Source: Sphingobium herbicidovorans
Lineage (GTDB): Bacteria; Pseudomonadota; Alphaproteobacteria; Sphingomonadales; Sphingomonadaceae
Reading direction: 5' to 3'
NCBI RefSeq assembly: GCF_002080435.1
Contig: NZ_CP020538.1
Coordinates: 620,001-684,000 of the forward strand
DNA: 64,000 nt
The position numbers were made by a program, and so were the translations under genes. The notes below the pieces were generated by a model. The model made no database searches and was not told the DNA's origin. It saw only the letters and a list, made by a program, of their open reading frames with translations. Below, one piece after another: positions 35,500 through 44,964 of this stretch. Each line of letters opens with the position of its first letter. Position 1 is the first letter of the stretch.

Positions 35500-36186
35500 T
35501 TAACGCTCCGACAGATAATAGCGGTCCTTCGCCGTCAGATCATCGGCCAGTTCATAGACGATCGGCTGGCCGGTCGGGATTTCCAGCTCGGTGATCTCGT
35601 CATCGGGGATACCGGACAGATGCTTCACCAGCGCACGGAGCGAATTGCCGTGGGCGGAAATGAGGACACGCTTGCCCGCCTTCAGCTCCGGCACGATCCG
35701 GCTTTCCCAATAAGGCAGCACACGCGCAATCGTGTCCTTGAGCGATTCCGTCGACGGGATCGCGATCCCGTCATAACGGCGATCCTTCGACAGGTCGAAT
35801 TCGCCGCCAGCCTCCAGCACCGGCGGCGGAATGTCGAAGCTGCGGCGCCAGATCTTCACCTGTGCGTCGCCATGTTTGGCCGCCGTCTCCGCCTTGTTGA
35901 GGCCGGTCAGCCCACCATAATGCCGCTCATTGAGGCGCCAGTCCTTTTCAACCGGAAGCCATAGCCGCCCCATTTCCTCCAGCGCGAGGTTCAGCGTCTT
36001 GATCGCGCGGGTCTGGACCGAAGTGAAGCAGCAATCGAAATCCAGCCCCTTTTCAGACAGCAACCGGCCAGCAGCCTGGGCTTCCTCGATACCCTTTTCC
36101 GTCAGATCGACGTCCCACCAGCCGGTGAAGCGATTTTCCAGGTTCCAGGCCGATTGGCCATGACGGATCAGAACGAGTTGGGACAT
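35500..36186 (-). CDS. gpmA: 2,3-bisphosphoglycerate-dependent phosphoglycerate mutase
   Basis: Glycolytic enzyme interconverting 3- and 2-phosphoglycerate, 228 aa. [27 protein letters not shown] holds the phosphorylated histidine (His9), [17 protein letters not shown] the substrate loop, and [15 protein letters not shown] the second active-site histidine. The start at 36186 is fixed by a GGAG ribosome-binding site and the family N-terminus [10 protein letters not shown]; the frame stays open far upstream, antisense to sppA, but that part is not coding. Divergent from sppA. Confidence 0.96.
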   Translation of the reverse strand: MSQLVLIRHGQSAWNLENRFTGWWDVDLTEKGIEEAQAAGRLLSEKGLDFDCCFTSVQTRAIKTLNLALEEMGRLWLPVEKDWRLNERHYGGLTGLNKAETAAKHGDAQVKIWRRSFDIPPPVLEAGGEFDLSKDRRYDGIAIPSTESLKDTIARVLPYWESRIVPELKAGKRVLISAHGNSLRALVKHLSGIPDDEITELEIPTGQPIVYELADDLTAKDRYYLSER

Positions 36187-36339
36187 GAAACGCGTCTCCT
36201 GCACTAAGAGCGAATGTTGGCGCATCCCATAGCGCCGGAAATCATGGGCGCAAGCTTGCGCGCCCAGCCAGCCGCCCCACATTGCAGTCGGTCCGCCGAT
36301 CGGATAGCTCGAAGGACATCTGGAAAAGGAACCGGCAAC

Positions 36340-38226
36340 TTGGCATTTGTGAAGGGCGTTTGGCGCATATTGGTCGCGATCAAGGACGGGCTGGTGCTGC
36401 TGTTCCTGCTCGGCTTTTTCGGCCTGCTTTATGCCGCCCTGTCGTGGTCGCCCAAGCCCGCCCGCAGCGTGAACAGCGGAGCACTGCTGCTGAATCTGGA
36501 CGGCACGATTGTCGAGCAGCCTGCGGAGATGGACCCCTTTTCCCTGCTGGCCGGATCCGGGCCGGGCATGAAGGAATATCGCCTGGCCGACATCGTCGCC
36601 GCGCTTGAAGCGGCAAGGAAAGACGGCAAGGTCAAGGCGGTCGTCCTGAACCTCGATGGCTTCATGGGCGGCGGGCAAGTCGCGCTGTCCCGCGTCGGCA
36701 AGGCGCTGGATGCCGTGCGCGCGGCGAAGAAGCCCGTCTTCGCCTTCGCGACCATCTATACCGACGACAGCTACCAACTGGCCGCCCATGCCAGCGAAAC
36801 ATGGGTCGATCCGCTGGGCGGGGTCGCCATAATGGGCCGGGGCGGTTCGGGCCTCTATTATAAGGGGTTGATCGACAAGCTGGGCGTCAACACGCATGTC
36901 TATCGTGTCGGCACCTACAAGAGCTTCGTCGAACCCTTCATCCGCACCGACCAGTCGCCCGAGGCGCGACAGGCCAATCAGGCGCTGGCTGACGCATTGT
37001 GGCAGGACTGGCAGGATGAAGTTTCCAGGGCACGGCCCAAGGCGAAGCTGGCCGCCTATGCCGCCAATCCGGCGGCGGCGGCGGAGGCTGCACGCGGCAA
37101 TCTGGCCAAGGCGGGTCAGAACGCAGGTCTGATCGACCGGCTGGGCGACGAAGCAGCCTTTGGAGAGCGCGTGGCGCAGGTGGCGGGCGAACCGGCGGAC
37201 GACCGCGCCGGGGACTTCGCCAGCATCGATCTCACCGCCTATGCAAAGGCGCATCGACCGGCCAATAATGGCCAGATCGGCGTCATCACCGTTGCGGGCG
37301 ACATCGTCGATGGCGAGGCCGGACCGGGCAGCGCGGCGGGGGACACGATCTCAGCCCTGCTCTACAAGGCTTTGTCGGAGAAGGATTTGAAGGCGCTGGT
37401 CGTGCGCGTCGATTCCCCCGGCGGGTCCGTCATGGCGTCGGAAAAGATCCGGCAGGCCATAATGGAGGCCAAGCGAAAGGGACTGCCGATCGTTGCATCG
37501 ATGGGCAATGTCGCGGCGAGCGGCGGCTATTGGGTCTCGACTCCCGCCGACATGATCTTTGCCGAACCCGGCACTATCACCGGTTCGATTGGCGTTTTCG
37601 GCATCTTGCCCAGCTTTGAAGGAACGCTGGCGAAGATGGGGATTACCACCGATGGCGTGCGCACCACGCCGCTTTCGGGCCAGCCGGACCTTGCGGGCGG
37701 CACAACGCCCGAATTCGACCGCATCATGCAGATGGGGGTCGAGGATATCTATGGCCGCTTCGTCGGTCTGGTCGCCAAGGCGCGGGGCAAAGCGCCCCAG
37801 CAGATCGACGCGATCGCACAGGGCCGTGTGTGGGATGGCGGCGCCGCGAGGCAGATCGGCCTCGTCGATCGCTTCGGCGGGTTGGAGGACGCGATTGCGC
37901 AAGCGGCAAAGCTGGCCAAGCTCGACCCCGCGAAAGCGAAAGCCTATCGGATCGAGAAGGAACCCGACAAGTTCGCCGAGTTCATCCAGTCCATGACGGA
38001 ACGCGAAGACGAAGATGCAGACACTGGCCGCGACCTGCTGAGCCGTCAGGCGATGATCCAGCGCCGCTGGGCCATGCAGGCGATTTCCGATGTACGAGGA
38101 TTACTAAGCGGCGCAGGCGTACGCGCGGATTGCCTGGAGTGCCGGGGCTATGGCGCGCCAACGGCTTCGAGTGCCGCTGATGAGCGGGGATTGATGGCGC
38201 TGATTGGTGCGTGGTTGCGGGGGTGA
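36340..38226 (+). CDS. sppA: Signal peptide peptidase SppA, 67-kDa type
   Basis: Inner-membrane serine-lysine protease that cuts leftover signal peptides. 628 aa with an N-terminal anchor ([19 protein letters not shown]) and two tandem S49 domains. The catalytic dyad is intact: Lys194 in [12 protein letters not shown] and Ser394 in AASGGYW, exactly 200 residues apart as in E. coli (209 and 409). I chose TTG 36340 because AAAAGGA lies nine bases upstream and the protein then begins right before the anchor; ATG 36214 would add an unrelated leader and GTG 36349 is too far from the ribosome-binding site. Confidence 0.93.
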   Translation: MAFVKGVWRILVAIKDGLVLLFLLGFFGLLYAALSWSPKPARSVNSGALLLNLDGTIVEQPAEMDPFSLLAGSGPGMKEYRLADIVAALEAARKDGKVKAVVLNLDGFMGGGQVALSRVGKALDAVRAAKKPVFAFATIYTDDSYQLAAHASETWVDPLGGVAIMGRGGSGLYYKGLIDKLGVNTHVYRVGTYKSFVEPFIRTDQSPEARQANQALADALWQDWQDEVSRARPKAKLAAYAANPAAAAEAARGNLAKAGQNAGLIDRLGDEAAFGERVAQVAGEPADDRAGDFASIDLTAYAKAHRPANNGQIGVITVAGDIVDGEAGPGSAAGDTISALLYKALSEKDLKALVVRVDSPGGSVMASEKIRQAIMEAKRKGLPIVASMGNVAASGGYWVSTPADMIFAEPGTITGSIGVFGILPSFEGTLAKMGITTDGVRTTPLSGQPDLAGGTTPEFDRIMQMGVEDIYGRFVGLVAKARGKAPQQIDAIAQGRVWDGGAARQIGLVDRFGGLEDAIAQAAKLAKLDPAKAKAYRIEKEPDKFAEFIQSMTEREDEDADTGRDLLSRQAMIQRRWAMQAISDVRGLLSGAGVRADCLECRGYGAPTASSAADERGLMALIGAWLRG

Positions 38227-38410
38227 TGGGCGGCCTGTTTGGCCTGTGAGGAGCTTCCAAACAGAAGCTTACAGAAAACACCCAGCGAAAAAGTCCTATG
38301 AGGTCGGCTCTGATAGGATCGTTTAATTTTTGGCTGATGCGTGTCGCCATGCATATAGCTCTTTTCTGCCGATAACTACTCGATACAGCGTGTCAGAAGG
38401 GCAAAGAACT

Positions 38411-39010
38411 GTGGAAGGTGATAATCGACCATCGTTGAAACTGGCTGATTTGCCAGCCCTTCGAGACATTTATCGCGTCAATGCCACCTTGGCAGACGAA
38501 GAGCTATCCATCACCACGAGGCGATATGAGCAAACAGTAGATCGCCGCGACAAGCTACGGGAACGCACTCGATTTGGACTGCTTGCCCTCAATGCGGCGT
38601 CGTTGGCGGCTTTGCTGAGCAGCTTGGGAAGCCAGTGGATCATAAAGCTTCAGATTACTGATGCCGACATTGCTCAAACTGTGTTTTGCTTCCTCGCCGG
38701 CCTAATGGCCGGGGCCACCGCAATCTGGTGGAGTGGGATCACAGCGACCCGAGATGCCGCTAGTGATTTCGAGAACCTATTAGAGGTTCGCCAGCGCAAG
38801 GCTGACTACGATGGGGCAGCGACTGCCGAAGCTGAAATGAAGCTAGTCAGTCGCCCAACGCCAAAGTGGAAAATCCCACCTGATTATCGTTGGTCAAAGA
38901 TCGACAATATGCTCACAAATCTTGCTGGGGCTGCTTGGTTGAGTGCAATTGGAGGCATTGCCTGGAAGGTCGCTCAGCACGTTGAGTGGTGTAGTCCATG
39001 GTGTAGTTAA
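38411..39010 (+). CDS. Hypothetical membrane protein in low-GC segment
   Basis: 199 aa from a GTG preceded by AGAAGGG at nine bases; an upstream TTG at 38330 is in frame but has no such site. The N-terminal third is charged and helical (LADEELSITTRRYEQTVDRRDKLRERTRFG), followed by two hydrophobic helices (LLALNAASLAALLSSLG and FCFLAGLMAGATAIWW), a charged helical stretch, and a third C-terminal helix (GAAWLSAIGGIAWKV). Base composition and codon use are visibly more AT-rich than in sppA and the TRIC gene on either side. I do not recognise the family. The composition suggests recent acquisition; no mobility gene accompanies it. Confidence 0.65.
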   Translation: MEGDNRPSLKLADLPALRDIYRVNATLADEELSITTRRYEQTVDRRDKLRERTRFGLLALNAASLAALLSSLGSQWIIKLQITDADIAQTVFCFLAGLMAGATAIWWSGITATRDAASDFENLLEVRQRKADYDGAATAEAEMKLVSRPTPKWKIPPDYRWSKIDNMLTNLAGAAWLSAIGGIAWKVAQHVEWCSPWCS

Positions 39011-39085
39011 GAGCCTGTTGATACGGCCGCTATGCCGCCTGCGCTCATGAAAGCCGCCAGTCCGCACTCCACTCAAATCCGCCAA

Positions 39086-39721
39086 TCACTCATCCCGATA
39101 TACTGGCAGCCCCAAGCCGCGCCGTATGGCGATCGCCCGCAGCAGAAAGCCCAGCAGCGCCGCGATGACGCCTGCGACCGGAACGTCCATTCCCCACCAG
39201 TGTAACAATACGAACAGGCCCGAGGCGAAGGCGGCAGCGGTGACATAAAGCTCGGGCCGCAGCAGGATGGACGGCTCATGCGCGAGCAGATCGCGCAGGA
39301 TGCCGCCGACGCACGCGGTCACAATGCCCATCATCGCCGCGACGAAGGGCGGAATGCCGTAGCTCATGGCCTTGGCCGCGCCGAACACAGCAAAGGCTGC
39401 CAGCCCGACGGCGTCGAGCCAGTCAAGCGCGCGGTCGCTCCACAGCCGCCGGGGCGTGAACCAGACGAGCAGCGCCGCGATCATGCATGTGACGGCGGGG
39501 ACTGGATCATGCACCCAGAATACCGGCGCGCCGATCAACAGATCGCGCAATGTGCCGCCCCCTACTCCGGTCACAAGCGCGAAAAATGCGAAGGTGACGA
39601 GCGTCTGGCCCAGCCGTGCGGCAGCCAGCGCGCCGGACGCCGCAAAGACGAAGATACCCACGGCGCTTAGCGTTTCGAGCACCGGACCGATCTGATGAAG
39701 GGCGATGGAGGATGGGAGCAT
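39086..39721 (-). CDS. Trimeric intracellular cation channel (TRIC/UPF0126) family protein
   Basis: 211-aa inner-membrane protein with two homologous halves, each containing the glycine-rich helix typical of bacterial TRIC channels (YadS/YicG type): FVFAASGALAAARLG with GVGGGTLRDLLIG, and AAFAVFGAAKAMSYG with ACVGGILRDLLAH. The repeated GGxxRDLL motifs are diagnostic. Prokaryotic TRIC proteins conduct monovalent cations; the physiological role is unclear. It stands alone, on the opposite strand to the low-GC gene next to it. Confidence 0.9.
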   Translation of the reverse strand: MLPSSIALHQIGPVLETLSAVGIFVFAASGALAAARLGQTLVTFAFFALVTGVGGGTLRDLLIGAPVFWVHDPVPAVTCMIAALLVWFTPRRLWSDRALDWLDAVGLAAFAVFGAAKAMSYGIPPFVAAMMGIVTACVGGILRDLLAHEPSILLRPELYVTAAAFASGLFVLLHWWGMDVPVAGVIAALLGFLLRAIAIRRGLGLPVYRDE

Positions 39722-39847
39722 GGCGCAAGCTAGCCTCGGGCATCCCCGCCTGTCGAGGGGCGGCGAGGGAGAGCATCCCGCGCCGCCGCCCGATTATTCC
39801 ATTTGGCCGACCCTTGTTACGGTCAGCACCGGAACGAACGCACTCGC

Positions 39848-40393
39848 CTATTTCGCCAGTTCAGCCTCAATCGCAGCCACCAGCGCCGGATCGTCGGGCG
39901 TCGTGGCGGGAGCAAAGCGCGCAGCTACAGTGCCGTCCTTCGCGATCAGGAACTTTTCGAAATTCCACAGCACTTCAGGCTCTTGGGTCGGCGTCATGCC
40001 ATAGCCTTTCAGCTGCTCGCGGAACGCGTCGCCATCGCCCTGCGCCTTGGGCTGCTGGCTGGTGAGCGCGGCGTAAAGCGGGTGCTTGTCCGGGCCGGTC
40101 ACGACGATCTTTTCGAACATGGGGAAATCGACGCCGAAATTGGTGGTGCAGAAGGTCGCGATCTCGTCATTGCTGCCCGGCTCCTGCGCACCGAAGTCAT
40201 TGGCGGGGAAACCTGCGACGACCAGCCCTTTGTCCTTATAATCGCGGTAGAGCTTTTCCAGCCCTTCATATTGCGGGGTGAGGCCGCATTTGGAGGCGAC
40301 GTTGACCGCCAAAACCACCTTGCCGTCATAGTCGGACAGGCTGGCGTCTGCGCCCTTGATCGTCTTCAACGGAATTTGCTGGATCGCGGTCAT
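39848..40393 (-). CDS. Glutathione peroxidase (cysteine type)
   Basis: Thioredoxin-fold peroxidase, 181 aa, that reduces hydroperoxides with glutathione or thioredoxin. Catalytic Cys36 lies in NVASKCGLTPQY (cysteine replacing selenocysteine), with the Gln/Trp partners in GFPANDFGAQEPGS and LWNFEKFLI. Another cysteine in IATFCTTNFGVDFPMF matches the resolving position of thioredoxin-dependent members. The start MTAIQQIPLKTI is preceded by GGAGAAG. Cytosolic, no signal peptide. Confidence 0.94.
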   Translation of the reverse strand: MTAIQQIPLKTIKGADASLSDYDGKVVLAVNVASKCGLTPQYEGLEKLYRDYKDKGLVVAGFPANDFGAQEPGSNDEIATFCTTNFGVDFPMFEKIVVTGPDKHPLYAALTSQQPKAQGDGDAFREQLKGYGMTPTQEPEVLWNFEKFLIAKDGTVAARFAPATTPDDPALVAAIEAELAK

Positions 40394-40433
40394 GATCTTC
40401 TCCTGGGGATTCTGAACGGGCCGGACCTTGCCA

Positions 40434-41168
40434 TCATATCGCAGCGCCGAAAAGCCTTCCGGCCCCCGCCGTCACCGCCATCGCCAGCATGCCCCAGAAC
40501 ACGACCCGCCCGACCGACCGGCCGATCTTGCCGCCGCCCAGACGCGCGCCAACATATCCCAGCAACGCCAGGCACAGCAGCGAGGTCACAACGACGACGA
40601 CAAGAGCCACTGGTGCCGGGCTGACGGCTGCGGCGAGGACGGGGGCGACAGCGCCCGCTGAAAAGGTCGCGGCGGATGTCAACGCGGCCTGCACCGGGCG
40701 TGCGGTGCTGATCTCCGAAATGCCAAGCTCGTCCCGCGCGTGAGCGGCCAGAGCGTCGGCCTCCATCAGCTGCCGCGCAACCTCTTCGGCCAGTTCAGGC
40801 TTCAGGCCACGCTCGACATAAATGTTGCGCAGTTCCTGCAATTCGACGTCAGGCTGCTGCGCTATCGCCTTTTTTTCCTTGGCAAGGTCAGCGCGCTCCG
40901 TGTCCGACTGCGCGCTGACGGACACATATTCCCCGGCGGCCATCGACATGGCGCCCGCAAACAGCGCCGCTATCCCCGACAACAGGATGACGTCGGGCGA
41001 CGCGCCAGAGGCGGCGATGCCCGCGAGCAGGCTGGCGGTCGAAACGATGCCGTCATTCGCACCCAATACGCCGGCGCGCAGCCATCCGATGCGGTTGACA
41101 TAATGGACGGCATGATGCGCCTGCGCCTGCTCGAGCGCGCCTGCCGCTGATCCTTCCATCGCCACCAT
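40434..41168 (-). CDS. VIT1/CCC1-family transporter
   Basis: Inner-membrane protein, 244 aa, related to the vacuolar iron/manganese transporters VIT1 and CCC1. Seen: RAGVLGANDGIVSTASLLAGIAASG (first helix), GAMSMAAGEYVSVSAQSDTERADLAKEKK (the metal-gating region with acidic residues), a cytoplasmic helical part with NIYVERGLKPELAEEVARQLM, and three C-terminal helices. Bacterial members are thought to export Fe2+ or Mn2+ from the cytoplasm; the metal here is not determined. It lies 17 nt after the ABC-F gene on the same strand. Confidence 0.9.
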   Translation of the reverse strand: MVAMEGSAAGALEQAQAHHAVHYVNRIGWLRAGVLGANDGIVSTASLLAGIAASGASPDVILLSGIAALFAGAMSMAAGEYVSVSAQSDTERADLAKEKKAIAQQPDVELQELRNIYVERGLKPELAEEVARQLMEADALAAHARDELGISEISTARPVQAALTSAATFSAGAVAPVLAAAVSPAPVALVVVVVTSLLCLALLGYVGARLGGGKIGRSVGRVVFWGMLAMAVTAGAGRLFGAAI

Positions 41169-41185
41169 CGTCAGATCCCCTGTCG

Positions 41186-42964
41186 TCAGCCGTTCAGTCC
41201 CTCGGCCTTTTCCGCCAATTCCAGCCAGCGTTCCTCGGCCGCATCCTTGTCGGCGCGCGCCTGCTCTATGGCCTTGGTCAGTGATGCAAAACGATCGGGA
41301 TCACGGCTGTAGAGAGCCGGGTCGGCAAGCGCATCCTCATCACGTGCGATGGCCGCTTCCAGTTCCTCGATCTTGCCGGGCAGCAGGTCCAGATCGCGTT
41401 GATCCTTGTAGGTCAGCTTGGTCGCAGCGGTCCGCGGCGGCGGGGCGGCAACAGCCTTCTTTTCCGCACGAGGAGCGTTCCTGGGCTGGCGCTTGGCGAC
41501 CCAGTCGGCATAGCCGCCGACGATCACATCCACCTGCCCCGACCCGTCGAGGCCAAGCGTCACGGTCACCGTCCGGTCAAGAAAGTCGCGGTCATGGCTG
41601 ACAATCAGCACCGTGCCGTCATAGTCGGCGATGACCTCCTGCAGCAGGTCCAGCGTTTCCAGGTCAAGGTCGTTGGTCGGTTCGTCCAGCACCAGCAGGT
41701 TCGATTCGCGGGCGAACTCACGCGCGAACAGCAGGCGTGATCGTTCGCCGCCGGACAGCGTGCCAACCCGCGCTTCGGCCAGCGAAGGATCGAACAGAAA
41801 TTCCTTCAGATAACCGTGAACATGCTTGCGCACCCCCCGCACGTCGATCCAGTCGCCGCCTTCGGCCAATATGTCACGCACACGCTTGTCGGGTTGCATC
41901 AGGCTGCGTTGCTGGTCGATGAAGATCATGTCGAGCGACTTGGCCTGCCTGACGACGCCTGAATCCGCGGCAAGTTCGCCGGTCAGCAGCCTGAGCAGCG
42001 TCGTCTTGCCCGCGCCATTGCCGCCGACGATCCCGATCCGGTCGCCGCGCTGGATACGCAGTGTGAAGTCCTTGATGACCGTGCGTTCGCCAAAATTCTT
42101 CGTGACATGCTCGGCGGTGATGACGCTTTTCGTCTTGCTGTCATCCGCCGCGACCGCGATCTTCGCCACGCCCTGCGGTCCGACCATCGCGGCACGCTGA
42201 GCGCGCATTTCCCACAGTTTCGCCAGACGCCCCTGATTGCGCTTGCGGCGGGCGGTGACGCCGCGCTGCAACCAGTGCGCCTCCAGCTTCAGCTTGGCGT
42301 CCAGCTTCTCGGCGGCGCGGGCCTCCTCGGCATAGATCGCCTCCATCCAATCCTCGAACCCGCCAAAACCGATCTCGTTGCGCCGGATCGATCCCCGGTC
42401 CAGCCACAGCGTCTGCCGCGTCAGCCGGGTCAGGAACGCGCGGTCGTGGCTGATGACGATGAAGGCCCCGTTGTAGCGGGCCAGCCAGCCTTCCAGCCAG
42501 TCGATTGCGTCGATGTCGAGATGGTTGGTCGGCTCGTCGAGCAGCAACAGGTCCGGCTCGCTCGCCAGAGCGCGCGCTATGGCGGCACGGCGGCGCTCGC
42601 CCCCGCTCGCGGTTGCTGCTTCACGTGACAGGTCTATGCCAAGCTGGCTGGCGATCGCCTCCACCTCATGCGCGGGCGGCGCATACTGCCCGGCGAGCGC
42701 AAAGTCGCGCAGCGTCGCAAATCCGACGACGTCCGGGTCTTGTTCCAGCATGATGACGCGCGCGCCGGGACGAACCGACCGCGTGCCCTCGTCAGGCTCC
42801 ACCTGTCCAGCGATCAGCTTGAGCAGCGTCGTCTTACCCGCCCCGTTGCGCCCGATCAGCGCCAGCCGATCCTTCTCTCCCACAAAAATATCGAGATGAC
42901 GGAAAAGCCAGTGGGTGCCCTGGCTGAGGCCGAGATTTTCAAAGGAGAATATGGGTGCGGGCAT
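41186..42964 (-). CDS. uup: ABC-F ATPase, Uup-like
   Basis: Soluble tandem-ABC protein, 592 aa, of the ABC-F group that acts on ribosomes or DNA intermediates rather than transport. Two full cassettes: Walker A GRNGAGKTT and GGNGAGKTT, signatures SGGERRRAAIARAL and SGGERSRLLFAREF, Walker B LLLDEPTNHLD and LVLDEPTNDLD. The C-terminal 75 residues form a charged coiled coil (LTYKDQRDLDLLPGKIEELEAAI), which points to Uup rather than EttA. ATG 42964 starts at the conserved MPAPIFSFENLGL; an ATG 36 nt upstream adds an unrelated leader. Divergent from the SIMPL gene. Confidence 0.88.
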   Translation of the reverse strand: MPAPIFSFENLGLSQGTHWLFRHLDIFVGEKDRLALIGRNGAGKTTLLKLIAGQVEPDEGTRSVRPGARVIMLEQDPDVVGFATLRDFALAGQYAPPAHEVEAIASQLGIDLSREAATASGGERRRAAIARALASEPDLLLLDEPTNHLDIDAIDWLEGWLARYNGAFIVISHDRAFLTRLTRQTLWLDRGSIRRNEIGFGGFEDWMEAIYAEEARAAEKLDAKLKLEAHWLQRGVTARRKRNQGRLAKLWEMRAQRAAMVGPQGVAKIAVAADDSKTKSVITAEHVTKNFGERTVIKDFTLRIQRGDRIGIVGGNGAGKTTLLRLLTGELAADSGVVRQAKSLDMIFIDQQRSLMQPDKRVRDILAEGGDWIDVRGVRKHVHGYLKEFLFDPSLAEARVGTLSGGERSRLLFAREFARESNLLVLDEPTNDLDLETLDLLQEVIADYDGTVLIVSHDRDFLDRTVTVTLGLDGSGQVDVIVGGYADWVAKRQPRNAPRAEKKAVAAPPPRTAATKLTYKDQRDLDLLPGKIEELEAAIARDEDALADPALYSRDPDRFASLTKAIEQARADKDAAEERWLELAEKAEGLNG

Positions 42965-43105
42965 GGCCGTGCAGCTAGGACTTCCTGCGCGCTGCGGCAA
43001 GAGCGCACGGAACCGGAAGCTGACCGACGGCTTTCAACGTGTGTCAGCGTCCATTCATCGCAAGCGTCACAAACAGGGCGCTCGCTTTCCAAGGAGACAA
43101 GCTCA

Positions 43106-43834
43106 ATGAAGTCCGCCCTCGCCATGATGGCCCTTGCCGCCGCGTCCCTGCCCGCCATGGCGGTCGCGCAGACCAGCGTAACAATCGCCGAAACCGCTCC
43201 CGTCGTGACGCTCAACGTCACCGAAACGGTGGAAGCCGCGCCTGACCAGGCTGTCGTGGGCACCGGTGTCCAGACGCGCGCGCCTACCGCAACGCAGGCG
43301 ATGCGCGAAAATGCGGCGAAGATGGAACGCCTTATCGCTACTCTGGCCAAATCCGGGATCGCCAAGAAGGATATCCAGACGAGCGGCATCAATTTGAACG
43401 CCCAATATGATTACAGCAATCGCGACGGTCAGCCCTCTACGCCCCGATTCATCGGATATGAGGCGTCCAATCAGGTCACGATCAAATTGCGCGACATCAA
43501 GAAGGTGGGGCCGCTGCTCGATACGCTGGTTGAGGCAGGCGCGACCAATGTGAACGGGCCGACCTTCGCCATCGAAGACCCCACCCCCATGCTGGCGCAG
43601 GCGCGGGCCGCGGCGATGAAGAGCGCCAGGTCGCAGGCTGACTTTTACGCCCAGGCCGCCGGATACCGATCGGCCCGGCTGATCACCATTTCCGAAAGCA
43701 ATAGCGGCGGCAATCCCCCGATGCCGATGATGACACAGCGGTTCAAAGCCGATTCAGCCGCCGCGACGCCGGTCGAACCCGGTCAGGTCGGATCGTCGGT
43801 GACATTGACCGTGCAATACGCCCTGGAGCGCTGA
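43106..43834 (+). CDS. SIMPL (DUF541) domain periplasmic protein
   Basis: 242 aa with a Sec signal peptide (cleavage likely after AMAVA) and one SIMPL/DUF541 domain. Typical pieces: ETVEAAPDQAVVGTGVQTRAPTA, AMRENAAKMERLIATLAKSGIAKKDIQTSGI, and ANQVTIKLRDIKKVGPLLDTLVEAGAT-like stretch here reading SNQVTIKLRD. Family members (YggE, BP26) form periplasmic oligomers linked to oxidative stress; the precise role is open. AAGGAG nine bases before ATG 43106 fixes the start, although the frame is open far upstream. Confidence 0.9.
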   Translation: MKSALAMMALAAASLPAMAVAQTSVTIAETAPVVTLNVTETVEAAPDQAVVGTGVQTRAPTATQAMRENAAKMERLIATLAKSGIAKKDIQTSGINLNAQYDYSNRDGQPSTPRFIGYEASNQVTIKLRDIKKVGPLLDTLVEAGATNVNGPTFAIEDPTPMLAQARAAAMKSARSQADFYAQAAGYRSARLITISESNSGGNPPMPMMTQRFKADSAAATPVEPGQVGSSVTLTVQYALER

Positions 43835-43904
43835 TCCAGCGCAAATCAACGCATTCACGCCACCATTCACCACCTGTTCAATGCTTTGCCGCTATGGCAT
43901 CCCA

Positions 43905-44216
43905 ATGAAGATGAAGCATAGCATCCTGTTTACCGGCCTGGCCGCCATCGCAGCGATGGTGGCCTCGCCTCCCCATGCTGAAGCCCGTCAGCGGGACGAA
44001 CAGGATGCGGCACGGCGCGCGATGCTGGATGGGCAGACCATGCCCTTCTCCCTCATCAAGCGCCGGGTCGATGCCGCCATGGGCGGCGCGACCTATCTCG
44101 GCGCCGAATTCAATCCTTCGTCCAACCGCTACCGGTTGAAATATGTGAAGGATGGCAAGGTGGTTTGGGTTGATGCGGACGGGCGCACAGGCGATATAAC
44201 CGGTAGGGCGCACTAA
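43905..44216 (+). CDS. Periplasmic PepSY-like small protein
   Basis: About 103 aa with a signal peptide (KHSILFTGLAAIAAMVASPPHAEA) and a compact domain containing MPFSLIKRRVDAAMGGATYLGAEFN and the strands YRLKYVKDGKVVWVDADGRTGDI, the pattern of a single PepSY-like unit. Such proteins often precede envelope-sensing two-component systems, as here, where the response regulator starts 35 nt further on. It may modulate the sensor or a protease, which is inference. Several ATGs lie close together (43881, 43905, 43911); the exact start is not decided by a ribosome-binding site. Confidence 0.7.
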   Translation: MKMKHSILFTGLAAIAAMVASPPHAEARQRDEQDAARRAMLDGQTMPFSLIKRRVDAAMGGATYLGAEFNPSSNRYRLKYVKDGKVVWVDADGRTGDITGRAH

Positions 44217-44251
44217 CGCGCCAAAGGCATAATACAAAGAAACGGGGCCAT

Positions 44252-44917
44252 ATGCGTCTGCTGATCGTCGAAGATGAACCGAGCCTCGGGCAACAGCTCC
44301 GCAATACACTGGAAGGTGCAGGCTATGCCGTGGACCTCGCGACGGATGGCGAGGACGGGCACTTTCTGGGCACGACCGAAAGCTATGACGCGGTCGTGCT
44401 GGACCTGGGCCTCCCCACCATTGACGGCCTGACGGTGCTGGACCGCTGGCGCAAGGAAGGGCGGGCGTTTCCAGTGCTGGTGTTGACAGCGCGCGACAGC
44501 TGGTCGGACAAGGTCGCGGGTCTCGACGCGGGCGCGGACGATTATCTGGCAAAGCCGTTCCAGAGCGAGGAACTGATCGCTCGCCTGCGCGCGCTTATCC
44601 GGCGGGCGTCGGGCAATGCGTCCAGCGAACTGACTGCCGGGGACGTGCGGCTGGACACGCGATCGGGCAAGGTCACGCTGAAAGGCGAGCCGGTGAAGCT
44701 GACCGCGCAGGAATATAAGCTGCTGTCCTATCTGCTTCATCACAAGGGCAAGGTGGTCAGCCGTACCGAACTGATCGAACATATTTACGATCAGGATTTC
44801 GACCGCGATTCCAACACGATCGAAGTGTTCGTAACGCGCATCCGCAAAAAGCTGGGCGCGGATGTCATCACGACGATCCGTGGCCTGGGCTACAGCCTGG
44901 ATGAGCCGGGCCGCTGA
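44252..44917 (+). CDS. OmpR/PhoB-family response regulator
   Basis: 221 aa. Receiver domain with acidic pocket VEDEPS, phosphoacceptor Asp51 (VVLDLGLPTIDGL), switch Thr in VLTARDSW and Lys in LAKPFQSEEL; then a winged helix with the OmpR pattern QEYKLLSYLLHHKGKVVSRTELIEHIYDQDFDRDSNTIEVFVTRIRKKLG. Resembles the PhoP/FeuP/QseB branch. Pairs with the kinase that starts 47 nt downstream. Targets unknown; the upstream PepSY-like gene is an obvious candidate. Confidence 0.93.
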   Translation: MRLLIVEDEPSLGQQLRNTLEGAGYAVDLATDGEDGHFLGTTESYDAVVLDLGLPTIDGLTVLDRWRKEGRAFPVLVLTARDSWSDKVAGLDAGADDYLAKPFQSEELIARLRALIRRASGNASSELTAGDVRLDTRSGKVTLKGEPVKLTAQEYKLLSYLLHHKGKVVSRTELIEHIYDQDFDRDSNTIEVFVTRIRKKLGADVITTIRGLGYSLDEPGR

Positions 44918-44964
44918 CCCCCCTCACTCTCCGATCAAAACGACCGGGGTCGGCATAAAGCGCC

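Noticed and set aside
36187..37254. Open frame upstream of gpmA that could make a 584-aa protein
   Set aside because: It is antisense to sppA; the phosphoglycerate mutase is complete from 36186 with its own ribosome-binding site.
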